The translations under genes were made by a program, and so were the position numbers. From Chryseobacterium endalhagicum (GTDB taxonomy: Bacteria > Bacteroidota > Bacteroidia > Flavobacteriales > Weeksellaceae), in contig NZ_JAELVM010000002.1 in the NCBI RefSeq assembly GCF_016745235.1, positions 124,001 through 188,000 of the forward strand: a stretch of 64,000 nucleotides of DNA. The letters run 5' to 3'. The notes under the pieces were generated by a model. That model was not told where the DNA came from. It did no database searches and worked only from the letters and a program-made list of their open reading frames with translations. This document shows positions 1 to 8,730 of this stretch, in pieces. How positions within the stretch are numbered: position 1 is the stretch's first letter; the number at the start of each line of letters is the position of its first letter.

Positions 1-15
1 TTTTATATTTTTTAT

Positions 16-184
16 AACCTGTTGTGCATGATGAAGCTTATCTTAATTCAAATTATTCATTTAAAAAAATTGTTTAACCTTGCTATTATTAAACACAAAG
101 AAAGACAAAGAATTAATTTAATCTATTTAAATTAAGATAAACAAAGGCGTTTTACTTACGTTCGAAATACAATGCATAACGGTT
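16..184. repeat. Imperfect long inverted repeat in intergenic DNA
   Basis: The outer arms are AACC(T)GTTGTGCAT near 17-30 and ATGCATAACGGTT near 171-183. The inner arms are TTATCTTAATT at 38-48 and AATTAAGATAA at 130-140, an exact 11-base match. The right arm carries about 28 extra bases between the two matching blocks. The region directly follows the 3' end of the minus-strand lipoprotein gene. It could be a decayed palindromic or MITE-like element, or a bulky terminator. No open reading frame is visible in it. Confidence 0.35.
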
Positions 185-188
185 TTTT

Positions 189-1019
189 TTAATAGAAAAG
201 TTTCAGATTTCCATTAGGCTCATACTGGTTAGTCCACTCCTGTGTGTTATAAGAAAATCCACCACCAGGCTGGGAATATCTGGTTATTTTTTTCTGCGGA
301 TTATTCTTGGATAATGAAAGATAAAAGTATTCATCAAATAAAGCCAGCCTTTTAAAAGGGTTTTGAGCCGTATCAAAATTACTGAACTCTGTTTCTTGAA
401 GTACGAGAAAGTCAACATTATTACGTCTTTCTGTGGCTACAACCTTTTGTAAGTTCCCGGAAGTATCATAGGTAAATCGGTCTATATAAGTTAAAATATA
501 ATCATTCGGATCGGTCGGGACGTAAGGCATATTAGGCAATTGGGTTGAAATCTCAACAAGCTTTCCCGCGTTGTCATAAGTGTAGGTCAGATGCTTTTCC
601 CACTCAGGATATGGTGAATCAATAACAGATTTTACTACTCTCCCCTGGCTGTCAAACTCAAATGATCTTTTATTCAGTTTAACATTAAAATCCGAACTGT
701 AAGTACCTATAATCGCAGTGTTTCCATTATAAGATACAGTAGTGTATATAGAATTTGAAAAAACTGATCCCCCTCCTGTACTCGAAGGAAACGTCATAAT
801 ACCTCCGATCTTTTTAATCACTTTTCCCTGCCCGTCATATTCAAAATAGTAGTTAGGGTCTTTACCCGGTGAACTTTGGGCCATAAGAGGAAATGTGCAT
901 GAAATTTTATTGGGCGCCTGAGATACCGGCTGAGAAATTTCAGTGGAAACTTCGTCATCATTATTGGAACAAGAAGTAAAAGCCAGCAATGTGGCGAAGA
1001 AAAGTAATTTGGTTTTCAT
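189..1019 (-). CDS. YD-repeat-like lipoprotein, function unknown
   Basis: This 276-residue protein starts with a short lipoprotein signal peptide ending in FTSC (lipid-attachment Cys17), followed by an acidic NNDDE tether. The mature part has at least four spaced motifs of the form Y/F-D-x-x-G-x-(V/L), near residues 61, 122, 148 and 184. They resemble single RHS/YD repeats, which form beta-strand sheets in cell-surface proteins. No catalytic motif is visible. Short YD-containing lipoproteins are common in Chryseobacterium and mostly uncharacterised. The lipobox and repeats are clear, but the role is unknown. Confidence 0.8.
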   Translation of the reverse strand: MKTKLLFFATLLAFTSCSNNDDEVSTEISQPVSQAPNKISCTFPLMAQSSPGKDPNYYFEYDGQGKVIKKIGGIMTFPSSTGGGSVFSNSIYTTVSYNGNTAIIGTYSSDFNVKLNKRSFEFDSQGRVVKSVIDSPYPEWEKHLTYTYDNAGKLVEISTQLPNMPYVPTDPNDYILTYIDRFTYDTSGNLQKVVATERRNNVDFLVLQETEFSNFDTAQNPFKRLALFDEYFYLSLSKNNPQKKITRYSQPGGGFSYNTQEWTNQYEPNGNLKLFY

Positions 1020-1040
1020 GTATACTATTAGTTTTTATCT

Positions 1041-1718
1041 TTATCCTTCACAAGCTCTCCAGATGGCATCATTTTGCGGAACAGGAGCTATGATCTCAAT
1101 TTCTTCTTTCGTAACAGGATGAATAAATTCCAGTTTTCTGGCATGAAGATTAATGCCTCCATCCGGATTGGAACGCGGGGCTCCATATTTCAGATCCCCT
1201 TTTATGGGAATTCCGGTTTTCGACAGCTGGGCGCGGATCTGGTGATGCCTTCCCGTTTCAAGATCAATCTCCAAAAGCATGTAATTATCCAATGTTTTGA
1301 TCACATGATAAGTCAAGATAGCTTCTTTTGCGCCTTCTGTTACTTTGGGAAAAACAATGGCTTTATTATTTTTCTCGTTCTTTTTTAAATAGTGAACAAG
1401 TCTCTGGCTCTGCGGGATCATTTCTTTTCCCACAACGGCCCAGTATGTTTTTTTAACCTCCCTGTTCTTCACCATCTGCGTTAAACGGGAAAGCGCCTTG
1501 GAAGTTTTGGCATAAATAACCAGCCCGGAAGTTGGACGGTCTATACGGTGAACCAGGCCGAGAAAAACATTTCCCGGCTTGGTATCTCTTTTTTTTATAA
1601 AATTTTTAATGGACTCCAGTAAAGATTCATCACCGGTTTTATCGCCCTGAACAAGCTGTCCTACTTTTTTGTTGACCACCAGAAGATGGTTGTCTTCATA
1701 TACAATCTGCTCCTCCAT
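1041..1718 (-). CDS. RluA-family RNA pseudouridine synthase
   Basis: This 225-residue enzyme isomerises specific uridines in rRNA or tRNA to pseudouridine. The family's catalytic motif HRIDRPTSGL sits at residues 57-66, with the nucleophilic aspartate at 60. The conserved GRHHQIR segment is at 156-162. There is no N-terminal S4 domain, so it resembles the short TruC/RluA-like members rather than RluC/RluD. The target base cannot be read from sequence. It lies 6 bases from the next minus-strand gene and is probably in one transcript with that small membrane protein and panB. Confidence 0.9.
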   Translation of the reverse strand: MEEQIVYEDNHLLVVNKKVGQLVQGDKTGDESLLESIKNFIKKRDTKPGNVFLGLVHRIDRPTSGLVIYAKTSKALSRLTQMVKNREVKKTYWAVVGKEMIPQSQRLVHYLKKNEKNNKAIVFPKVTEGAKEAILTYHVIKTLDNYMLLEIDLETGRHHQIRAQLSKTGIPIKGDLKYGAPRSNPDGGINLHARKLEFIHPVTKEEIEIIAPVPQNDAIWRACEG

Positions 1719-1724
1719 GATTCA

Positions 1725-2051
1725 TTATTGACGACGTCTGTTGGATATCGAAAGGATAACGCCAGCCAGAAGACCGATGGTTTTAAGTACTGAAAGCTTT
1801 GAATCTGCCGGCAGAAATGCCCCCAGTATACAAGCTCCTGCCGCTGCGTACATGGCATACATAAAATTTCTGTTCGTAAGCAAAGGAGCCTGAATAAGAA
1901 AACTTGCTCCTATCAATACATAAAAAACCCTTGCTGAAAGCAGATGATTAACGGCTGGTGAAAACAGATTGAACCAGCCTATAGCCATACAGATCAATGC
2001 TGCAATTGATAAAATCCCCTGGATAGATCGTTGTTGTTGCTCTTTCATCAA
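1725..2051 (-). CDS. Small multi-pass membrane protein, function unknown
   Basis: A 108-residue protein with about four hydrophobic segments (roughly residues 10-30, 35-55, 62-80 and 86-102) and a basic C-terminus ending NRRRQ. No family motif is recognised. Its start codon follows the panB stop at once, and its stop is 6 bases before the pseudouridine synthase, so it is very likely co-transcribed with both. The gene is real by its context and membrane character. Nothing supports a function. Confidence 0.7.
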   Translation of the reverse strand: MMKEQQQRSIQGILSIAALICMAIGWFNLFSPAVNHLLSARVFYVLIGASFLIQAPLLTNRNFMYAMYAAAGACILGAFLPADSKLSVLKTIGLLAGVILSISNRRRQ

Positions 2052-2867
2052 TTAGTAGCTTTCATTTTCGTTAGGGAATTCCACACTTTTCACATCTTTT
2101 ACGTATTGGGCCACAGCTCCGGTAATTTCCGTATACAGATCAAGGTATCTTCTCAGGAATTTCGGGCTGAAGCCTTTGTTCATCCCCACCATATCGTGGT
2201 ATACCAGAACCTGTCCGTCACAGTCAGGGCCCGCACCGATTCCAATGGTAGGAATAGAAATGCTTTCGGATACTTTTTTAGCCAGATCAGCAGGAATTTT
2301 CTCCAAAACCACTGCGAAACAGCCTAATTCTTCCAAAAGCTGGGCATCTGAAATCAGTTTTTCAGCTTCTGCTTCGTCTTTGGCTCTTACTTTATAGGTT
2401 CCGAATTTATAGATCGACTGTGGAGTCAATCCTAAGTGTCCCATGACAGGAATTCCGGCATTGATGATTTTCTTAATAGATTTTGAGATCTCTTTTCCGC
2501 CTTCAATTTTTACAGCGTGAGCCCCTCCTTCTTTCATCATTCTTACTGCAGACTCCAATGCTTTCTCAGGATTACTCTGATACGTACCGAAAGGAAGATC
2601 TGCTACCACAAGAGCTCTGTCCGTTCCTCTCACCACACTCTGGCAATGATAGATCATCTGATCCAAAGTAATAGGCAGTGTGGTTTCAAAACCAGCCATA
2701 ACATTTGCTGCGGAATCTCCAATCAGAACGGAATCTACTCCACCTGCATCCACCATTTTGGCCGTGGTATAATCATAAGCCGTAAGCATGGTTATCTTTT
2801 CCTTGTCGAATTTCATTTTACGCAAGGTTTCCGTGGTAACTTTTTTAATTTCAGAATGAACAGACAT
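2052..2867 (-). CDS. panB: 3-methyl-2-oxobutanoate hydroxymethyltransferase (PanB)
   Basis: PanB transfers a hydroxymethyl group from 5,10-methylenetetrahydrofolate to 2-oxoisovalerate, the first committed step of pantothenate and coenzyme A synthesis. The 271-residue length is normal for the family. The [15 protein letters not shown] segment (29-43) is characteristic. The metal and catalytic acidic residues expected in the barrel are present: Asp51 (IGDS), Asp90 (VADLPFG), Glu122 (KIEGG) and Glu189 (VLEKIP). No other pantothenate gene is adjacent. The gene heads a tight minus-strand group and is separated from the upstream Crp/Fnr gene by a terminator hairpin. Confidence 0.96.
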   Translation of the reverse strand: MSVHSEIKKVTTETLRKMKFDKEKITMLTAYDYTTAKMVDAGGVDSVLIGDSAANVMAGFETTLPITLDQMIYHCQSVVRGTDRALVVADLPFGTYQSNPEKALESAVRMMKEGGAHAVKIEGGKEISKSIKKIINAGIPVMGHLGLTPQSIYKFGTYKVRAKDEAEAEKLISDAQLLEELGCFAVVLEKIPADLAKKVSESISIPTIGIGAGPDCDGQVLVYHDMVGMNKGFSPKFLRRYLDLYTEITGAVAQYVKDVKSVEFPNENESY

Positions 2868-2893
2868 AATGTATCTATTTTTTAAAAGTTAAA

Positions 2894-2913
2894 AAGTCGG
2901 CTTTCGCCGACTT
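2894..2913 (-). terminator. Intrinsic terminator of the Crp/Fnr gene
   Basis: A perfect 8-base-pair stem, AAGTCGGC / GCCGACTT, with a 4-base loop. On the minus strand it is followed by a T-rich tract. It sits between the stop of the Crp/Fnr regulator and the start of panB, so the two minus-strand genes are probably separate transcripts. Confidence 0.8.
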
Positions 2914-2929
2914 AAATTTTGTATGATTT

Positions 2930-3655
2930 TTATAAAACTACGTGACCTAGTTTCATCAGTTTGTCGTGGTTGAGAATTTTGATGTTTCGCCCGTCTACTT
3001 CTATGAGGCTGTCCTGTTTGAATTCGGAAATCAAACGGATGGCACTTTCGGTAGCGGTACCAATAATGTTGGCAATTTCTTCTCTCGTCAAAGAAATCTT
3101 GATAAATCCTTCAGGATCTACACCCAATTTCTGCTCAAGAAGAATAAGGATCTCTGCCAGTCTTTCTCTTACTGTTTTCTGAGCAAGGAAGGTGATGGTA
3201 TTGGATGATTCTCCCAATTCATAAGAGATCTTCTGAAGCATGGCAAAAGAAAGCTGCGGATCTACTTCCAGAAGGTACATGAAGACATCTGCCGGAAGGA
3301 AGATGCATTCAATATCTGTCATGGCCTCAGCCTTTGCCTGGAAATTTTCCCCGCAAAGTAATGAACGATAGCCGATAATATCCCCCTCTTTGATAAATCT
3401 CAGGATCTGATCTTTTCCAAAAGCTCCGGACTTGGAAAGCTTGGCTGCTCCCTTTTCCAAAACGTATACCCCTTTAGGTGTTTCACCATCTTCAAAAATG
3501 GTGTCGTGCTTTTGAAAACTTAATCTTTTCTTGCTGTTAATATATTTTTCAAAATCAGTGCTAGAAAGTCTTTCCTTAAATGATTTATCATTAAAAACTC
3601 TGGCGAACCTCTCTTCAATTGCAATCTGTTGTTCCTGCGACATTTTATATGACAT
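2930..3655 (-). CDS. Crp/Fnr-family transcriptional regulator
   Basis: A 241-residue regulator with an N-terminal cyclic-nucleotide-binding-like beta barrel (about 30-150), a dimer helix and a C-terminal winged helix-turn-helix (about 188-215, with EEIANIIGTATESAIRLI as the recognition region). Only two cysteines are present (101 and 117) and there is no N-terminal Cys cluster, so it does not look like a classical Fe-S oxygen sensor. Divergent placement next to the cbb3 oxidase genes suggests a FixK/FNR-like control role, which is inference. The promoter -7 box ends only 7 bases from this start. The transcript is therefore nearly leaderless, or starts at Met5 (3643). Confidence 0.9.
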   Translation of the reverse strand: MSYKMSQEQQIAIEERFARVFNDKSFKERLSSTDFEKYINSKKRLSFQKHDTIFEDGETPKGVYVLEKGAAKLSKSGAFGKDQILRFIKEGDIIGYRSLLCGENFQAKAEAMTDIECIFLPADVFMYLLEVDPQLSFAMLQKISYELGESSNTITFLAQKTVRERLAEILILLEQKLGVDPEGFIKISLTREEIANIIGTATESAIRLISEFKQDSLIEVDGRNIKILNHDKLMKLGHVVL

Positions 3656-3661
3656 TTATCA
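3650..3661. promoter_or_regulatory. Candidate Crp/Fnr operator (TGA-N6-TCA)
   Basis: TGACATTTATCA matches the two-fold symmetric TGA-N6-TCA core bound by many Crp/Fnr proteins. It overlaps the start codon of the adjacent Crp/Fnr gene, where binding could give autoregulation. A second match lies upstream of ccoS. The motif is short, so each site alone is weak evidence. Confidence 0.35.
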
Positions 3662-3693
3662 CAAAAATAGAACTTTTTAACACGATAAACAAA
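3662..3693 (-). promoter_or_regulatory. Promoter of the Crp/Fnr gene
   Basis: On the minus strand, TTTG (3690-3693) is followed after 20 bases by TATTTTTG (3662-3669), matching the Bacteroidota -33/-7 pattern with TAnnTTTG. Transcription would start near 3656, almost at the start codon. Confidence 0.6.
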
Positions 3694-3704
3694 AAAAATT
3701 GTTA

Positions 3705-3712
3705 TAATTTTG
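3705..3712 (+). promoter_or_regulatory. Promoter -7 box upstream of ccoI
   Basis: TAATTTTG matches TAnnTTTG and lies 16 bases before the GTG start of the P-type ATPase gene. The -33 part is poor. It shares a 73-base divergent region with the Crp/Fnr promoter. Confidence 0.45.
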
Positions 3713-3728
3713 TAGTTCAATATTTTAT

Positions 3729-6110
3729 GTGGTGAGCGAGAACTGTTTTCATTGTGGTCAAGGGATAGAAAAGGAGCGAATTTTGTTTGATGAAAAGACT
3801 TTCTGCTGCAACGGCTGCAAGTCTGTCTACGAAATTCTGAATATCAATAATTTAACTAATTTCTACGAGCTTAATAAAAGAGCGGGAATCCGTCCGAGTG
3901 AGGAAGGCTCTTCACAGTTTGAATACCTTGATACACCGGAGATCTTTGAAAAAATCACTGATTTCTCTGAAGGAAAGACCAGTCTTGTCACATTTAAAAT
4001 CCCCGTAATACACTGTTCATCATGCATCTGGCTTCTTGAAAGTCTTCATACCCTGAATGAACATATCAACTATTCCCAGGTGAATTTCACCAGAAAGACC
4101 TTACAGATCTCATTCAACCATAACGATCTGAAATTAAGCGAACTCGCTAATTTTTTAACGAATTTAGGCTACAAACCTGTTATCAGCCTTGAAACAGCGG
4201 ATAAAAATGTAGATCATCTTGATAAATCACTGCTGATAAAATTTGCCATCGCCGGTTTCGCTTTCGGAAACGGAATGTTCCTGGCTTTCCCGGAATATGT
4301 AGGGGGCGAAGATTACTGGATGGAGCATTACAAAGGGCTTTTCAGAACACTGATGTTCCTTCTTGCCTGTCCGGTTGTATTTTATTCCGCTTCGGATTAT
4401 TATAAGTCTGCCTGGTATGGATTAAAGAACAGAATCGTGAACATTGACGTTCCAATTGTTCTGGGAATTTTCGTCCTTTTCGGCCGAAGTATTTATGAAG
4501 TGGTTACAGATTACGGTCCGGGATACTTTGATACGCTTTGCGGACTGCTTTTCTTCATGCTTATGGGGAAAATTTTCCAGAAGAGAACCTACAGCGCGCT
4601 TTCTTACGACAGGGATTATAAATCATTCTACCCTATCGCCGTAACCAAAGTGGATTTCGAAGGAAAACAGGACAACATCCTTCTTTCTGAAATTAAAGTG
4701 GGCGACAGAATTCTGGTAAGAAACCAGGAAATCATTCCGGTGGACGCCATTCTGATCAACGGAGAAGGAAATATTGACAACAGCTTTATTACCGGAGAAA
4801 GTGAAAGCATCAGCAAACAGCCGGGCGATAAAATATTTGCGGGAGGAAAACAGATCGGATCTTCTTTAGAGCTTGAAGTGATTAAAGATGTAGATCAGAG
4901 TTATCTGACTCAGCTTTGGAACAAGGAGGCGTTCAAGAAACATGAAACCGGACTGGACACACTGACGAACAACGTCAGTAAATATTTCACATTCATAATT
5001 TTAGGCATCGCAGTCGTTTCCGGGACTTACTGGGCTTTTATTGACCTGAATATTATGTTCCAGGTGATTTCAGCCATCCTTATCATTGCCTGCCCATGTG
5101 CACTGGCATTATCCGCTCCGTTTACTTTCGGACATATTATGAGGATTTTAGGCCGTAACAAGTTTTACGTAAAAGATACTTTAACGATTGAGAAAATTGC
5201 AAAACTGGATACTATTGTTTTTGATAAAACGGGAACCATTACGCACAGAAAAAAATCAAACATCAGATACGAAGGCTCAGAAATCAATGAATTTGACCAG
5301 CTGAATATCAAGACATTATTAAAGAATTCCAATCACCCGCTTTCTAAATCTTTGTATGAATTCATAGAGGTTGGCGACCTTTACTTCCCGGTAGAAAGTT
5401 TCCGTGAGATTTCAGGAAAAGGCTATGAGGCAAGTGTAAGAGGAAGCGTTTACAAGATCGGTTCCGCCCGTTATAATGAGCAAGAGCCTAAAAACCTTGA
5501 AACCGCAGTTTATATCAGTAAAAACGGGGAATTCGTGGGTAAATTCATCTTTAAAAATGAATACCGCCCGAAATTAAAAGAACTGTTTACCAAGCTTACC
5601 AGCTACAAAATATTCATCCTGAGCGGTGATAATTCCTCTGAGGAAAACCAGCTTAAAGAACTGATCCCGAATTACAAAGGAATGGCTTTCAACCAGAGCC
5701 CGGAAGACAAGCTTAACTACATCAAAACCCTTCAGGACCAGCACATGAAAGTCGCTATGCTTGGCGACGGACTGAATGATGCGGGAGCACTGAAGCAAAG
5801 TAATGTAGGAATAGCTATTGCAGACGACACAAACAGCTTTACTCCTTCTTCCGATGTGATCATGAATGGTGATAAAGTGGTTACGCTGGACAAGTATCTT
5901 AATGTGTGTAAAGGCTCGATCACTATTGTAAAAATGACATTCATAATCAGTTTTCTGTACAATATTGTCGGTTTAAGTTACGCAGTCACAGGTCATATGC
6001 ATCCGCTCTTCGCAGCAATCATCATGCCAATCAGTTCCATCACGGTGGTTACATTCACTACACTTTCAACCTGGATTTTAGGCCGCAAATATTTTAAAAA
6101 GCAGGCGTAG
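3729..6110 (+). CDS. ccoI: Copper-translocating P-type ATPase for cbb3 oxidase assembly (CcoI/FixI)
   Basis: A 793-residue P1B-type ATPase that exports copper across the inner membrane to supply the CuB site of cbb3 oxidase. The N-terminus has a Cys-rich zinc-finger-like metal-binding region (Cys6, 9, 26, 27, 30), then a heavy-metal-associated domain with HCSSC near 95-99. About eight membrane segments follow, with the CPC ion motif near 455, the phosphorylated Asp of DKTGT near 499 and GDGLNDA near 678. It starts with GTG, and a second GTG follows directly; no in-frame ATG lies nearby. It heads the cco locus. Confidence 0.95.
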   Translation: MVSENCFHCGQGIEKERILFDEKTFCCNGCKSVYEILNINNLTNFYELNKRAGIRPSEEGSSQFEYLDTPEIFEKITDFSEGKTSLVTFKIPVIHCSSCIWLLESLHTLNEHINYSQVNFTRKTLQISFNHNDLKLSELANFLTNLGYKPVISLETADKNVDHLDKSLLIKFAIAGFAFGNGMFLAFPEYVGGEDYWMEHYKGLFRTLMFLLACPVVFYSASDYYKSAWYGLKNRIVNIDVPIVLGIFVLFGRSIYEVVTDYGPGYFDTLCGLLFFMLMGKIFQKRTYSALSYDRDYKSFYPIAVTKVDFEGKQDNILLSEIKVGDRILVRNQEIIPVDAILINGEGNIDNSFITGESESISKQPGDKIFAGGKQIGSSLELEVIKDVDQSYLTQLWNKEAFKKHETGLDTLTNNVSKYFTFIILGIAVVSGTYWAFIDLNIMFQVISAILIIACPCALALSAPFTFGHIMRILGRNKFYVKDTLTIEKIAKLDTIVFDKTGTITHRKKSNIRYEGSEINEFDQLNIKTLLKNSNHPLSKSLYEFIEVGDLYFPVESFREISGKGYEASVRGSVYKIGSARYNEQEPKNLETAVYISKNGEFVGKFIFKNEYRPKLKELFTKLTSYKIFILSGDNSSEENQLKELIPNYKGMAFNQSPEDKLNYIKTLQDQHMKVAMLGDGLNDAGALKQSNVGIAIADDTNSFTPSSDVIMNGDKVVTLDKYLNVCKGSITIVKMTFIISFLYNIVGLSYAVTGHMHPLFAAIIMPISSITVVTFTTLSTWILGRKYFKKQA

Positions 6111-6157
6111 AAGCCCTTATTTAGACTGATTTTAAATTAGCTGAAATCGGCATTTCG

Positions 6158-6169
6158 TGATGAATGTCA
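6158..6169. promoter_or_regulatory. Candidate Crp/Fnr operator upstream of ccoS
   Basis: TGATGAATGTCA matches TGA-N6-TCA and lies 11 bases upstream of the first -7 box for ccoS-ccoNO. This is the position expected for an activator next to the polymerase. It has the same core as the site at the Crp/Fnr gene start. Confidence 0.45.
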
Positions 6170-6180
6170 TTATTTTTCAC

Positions 6181-6212
6181 TAAATTTGAACCCCGAAAAT
6201 AGGTTAATTTTG
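6181..6212 (+). promoter_or_regulatory. Tandem -7 boxes upstream of ccoS
   Basis: Two TAnnTTTG matches, TAAATTTG (6181-6188) and TAATTTTG (6205-6212), lie in the 109-base gap between ccoI and ccoS. They suggest that ccoS-ccoNOQP has its own promoter besides read-through from ccoI. Confidence 0.5.
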
Positions 6213-6219
6213 TTGTCCA

Positions 6220-6447
6220 ATGGATATTCTATATTTAATGATCCTCTGCAGTGTTTCTTTAGCTGCGATTTTCTTGGTCGTATTTATAGTGTATGCCCGA
6301 AAAGGACAGTTTGAAGATGACGAATCTCCGGCTGTCAGAATCCTTTTTGATAATGGAGAAATCAAGGAAAAGGAGGAACCAGGCGACAAAGATAAAGACG
6401 ATAAAAAAATAGGAGAGAATAATAAAATTGAAGAAAAAAGTGAATAG
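6220..6447 (+). CDS. ccoS: cbb3 oxidase maturation protein CcoS
   Basis: A 75-residue protein with one N-terminal membrane helix (about 2-25), then the family's ARKGQFEDDESPAVRIL segment (27-43) and a highly charged tail. CcoS is needed for cofactor insertion (heme and CuB) into the catalytic subunit of cbb3 oxidase in other bacteria. It lies between ccoI and ccoNO, with 5 bases to the next start. The charged, Lys/Glu-rich C-terminus is longer than in proteobacterial CcoS. Confidence 0.9.
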   Translation: MDILYLMILCSVSLAAIFLVVFIVYARKGQFEDDESPAVRILFDNGEIKEKEEPGDKDKDDKKIGENNKIEEKSE

Positions 6448-6452
6448 TTGAT

Positions 6453-8714
6453 ATGGAAACACAAAAGTTTAGTTATGACAACAGTATTGTCCGTGCGTTC
6501 CTTTATGCGACCTTAGTTTTCGGTCTTATAGGATTTACGTTCGGGCTTACGGCGGCATTAATGCTTTTCTACCCGGAATTGCCGGAATTTATATTCGGTA
6601 CAGATGATACAACCATCAAAAGCCTTGCATCAGGCAATATTCAAGGGTTAATAAACACTCATGGTGCATTTGGTTTTGGTAGAATCAGAATGCTTCATAC
6701 CAATACCGTGATCTTTGCATTTGTATGTAATATCGTTTATACCGGTATTTATTACTCGTTACAGAGATTATTAAAAACAAGAATGTACAGTGATACTTTA
6801 TCATGGCTGCATTTCTGGACTTGGCAGTTTATGATCGTTGCTACGTTCGTTACGTTCTTTATGGGGATCAATACTTCAAAAGAATATGCTGAACACGAGT
6901 GGCCGATCGACATATTGATTGCATTCTCATGGATTATCTTCGGGATCAACATGTTCCTGACGATTTCAAAAAGAAGAGTAAGACACCTTTATGTAGCGAT
7001 CTGGTTCTACATCGGAACATGGATTGCGGTGGCAATGCTTCACATCTTCAACAACCTTGAAGTTCCTTTATCTTTCACTGGCTGGAAATCTTATTCGGCA
7101 TATGCAGGGGTAAAAGATGCTATTGTACAGTGGTGGTACGGTCACAATGCGGTTGCATTCGTATTGACAACTCCGGTTCTTGGTTTGATGTATTACTTCC
7201 TTCCGAAGGCAGCAGACAGACCGGTATTCTCCTATAAACTGTCTATTATTCACTTCTGGTCATTAATTTTCGTATATATCTGGGCTGGTCCTCACCACCT
7301 TCAGTATACAGCTCTTCCTGCATGGGCGCAGGCTGTGGGAACTGGTTTCTCTATCATGCTTATCGCACCGTCATGGGGAGGAATGCTAAACGGACTTCTT
7401 ACGCTGAGAGGAGCGTGGGATAAAGTAAGGGAAAACCCTATTCTTAAGTTCTTCGTAGTAGCAGTTACCTGTTACGGGATGGCAACTTTTGAAGGTCCGC
7501 TTTTAGCCACTAAAAACATCAACAAAATTGGTCACTTTACAGACTGGGTTATCGGTCACGTACACTTAGGAGCTCTTGGATGGAATGGTTTCATGGCATT
7601 CGGGGTTATCTATTACCTGGTACCTATTATGTGGAGAACCAAAATATGGTCTGTAAAATTAGCTAACTGGCATTTCTGGTTAGGGACATTAGGAATTATT
7701 TTCTACGCAGTACCCATGTATATTTCAGGATTTACTCAGGGGTTAATGTGGAAGCAGTTCAACCCGGACGGAACTTTATTATGGAAAAACTGGTTGGATA
7801 CCGTAACGGCAATCATTCCTTATTTCAAAATGAGATTCTTAGGAGGTTTATTCTATATTTCAGGATCTATCCTGATGATTGTGAACGTAATTGCTACGGT
7901 AAGAAAAGGTTCATTCCAGAAAGAAGTTCCAGCTGAAGCACCTGCATTGGCTAATATCGGAAACAAACGTAAAGAAGGTGAAGGTACTCACTTATGGCTT
8001 GAAAGAATGCCGTTATTATTAGGTATCCTGTCTTTCTTCACTATATCTATCGGTAGTTCAATTGAAATTATCCCAACGCTTTCCCTAAAGAAAAGTGTCC
8101 CGACAATTTCAGCTGTAAAACCATACTCACCGCTTGAATTAGAAGGTAGAGATCTTTATATCCGTGAAGGATGTAATGCCTGCCACTCTCAGATGATCAG
8201 ACCGTTCAGGGATGAGATCACGAGATTCAACGGTAAAAACGGACAGTATTCCAAAGCGGGAGAGTTCGTATATGACAGACCATTCCTATGGGGTTCTAAG
8301 AGAACAGGACCGGATTTGCATAGAGAAGGAGGGAAAAACCCAAGTTCTTGGCATTACAAACACATGTACAACCCAAGATCTACGTCTGCAGGTTCTATCA
8401 TGCCTCGTTACCCTTGGTTAATTGCCAATAACCTTGACAGATCCAAGATGGTAGACAAAATGAAGCTTATGAAGAATACATTCGATGTTCCTTACAGCAA
8501 AGCTGAAATAGATTCTGCCAACACATGGGCTGATAATCAGGCAACGAAGATTGTAAAAGATATTTTCTCTGAAGCGAATGACCTTAAGCAGGCTTATTCC
8601 AAGAGACCTCAGGGAGAATTGGAGAAAAAAGAGATTGTAGCTCTTATCTCTTATCTTCAGAGACTGGGAACAGATATCAAGACTACAGAAATAAAAACAG
8701 CAAGTACTAACTAA
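6453..8714 (+). CDS. ccoN: cbb3-type cytochrome c oxidase fused subunit I/II (CcoN-CcoO)
   Basis: A 753-residue fusion. Residues 1 to about 490 form the 12-helix heme-copper catalytic subunit CcoN, with His-rich helix segments such as HTNTVIFAF, WWYGHNAVAF and GHVHLGALGW. After a short linker, one membrane anchor (about 515-535) leads into CcoO, a periplasmic mono-heme cytochrome c with EGCNACHSQM near 570. The fusion of the two subunits is typical of Bacteroidota. The enzyme reduces oxygen at low concentrations and conserves energy. Genes ccoQ and ccoP follow at once. Confidence 0.96.
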   Translation: METQKFSYDNSIVRAFLYATLVFGLIGFTFGLTAALMLFYPELPEFIFGTDDTTIKSLASGNIQGLINTHGAFGFGRIRMLHTNTVIFAFVCNIVYTGIYYSLQRLLKTRMYSDTLSWLHFWTWQFMIVATFVTFFMGINTSKEYAEHEWPIDILIAFSWIIFGINMFLTISKRRVRHLYVAIWFYIGTWIAVAMLHIFNNLEVPLSFTGWKSYSAYAGVKDAIVQWWYGHNAVAFVLTTPVLGLMYYFLPKAADRPVFSYKLSIIHFWSLIFVYIWAGPHHLQYTALPAWAQAVGTGFSIMLIAPSWGGMLNGLLTLRGAWDKVRENPILKFFVVAVTCYGMATFEGPLLATKNINKIGHFTDWVIGHVHLGALGWNGFMAFGVIYYLVPIMWRTKIWSVKLANWHFWLGTLGIIFYAVPMYISGFTQGLMWKQFNPDGTLLWKNWLDTVTAIIPYFKMRFLGGLFYISGSILMIVNVIATVRKGSFQKEVPAEAPALANIGNKRKEGEGTHLWLERMPLLLGILSFFTISIGSSIEIIPTLSLKKSVPTISAVKPYSPLELEGRDLYIREGCNACHSQMIRPFRDEITRFNGKNGQYSKAGEFVYDRPFLWGSKRTGPDLHREGGKNPSSWHYKHMYNPRSTSAGSIMPRYPWLIANNLDRSKMVDKMKLMKNTFDVPYSKAEIDSANTWADNQATKIVKDIFSEANDLKQAYSKRPQGELEKKEIVALISYLQRLGTDIKTTEIKTASTN

Positions 8715-8730
8715 ACATTAAAAGGTTCAC

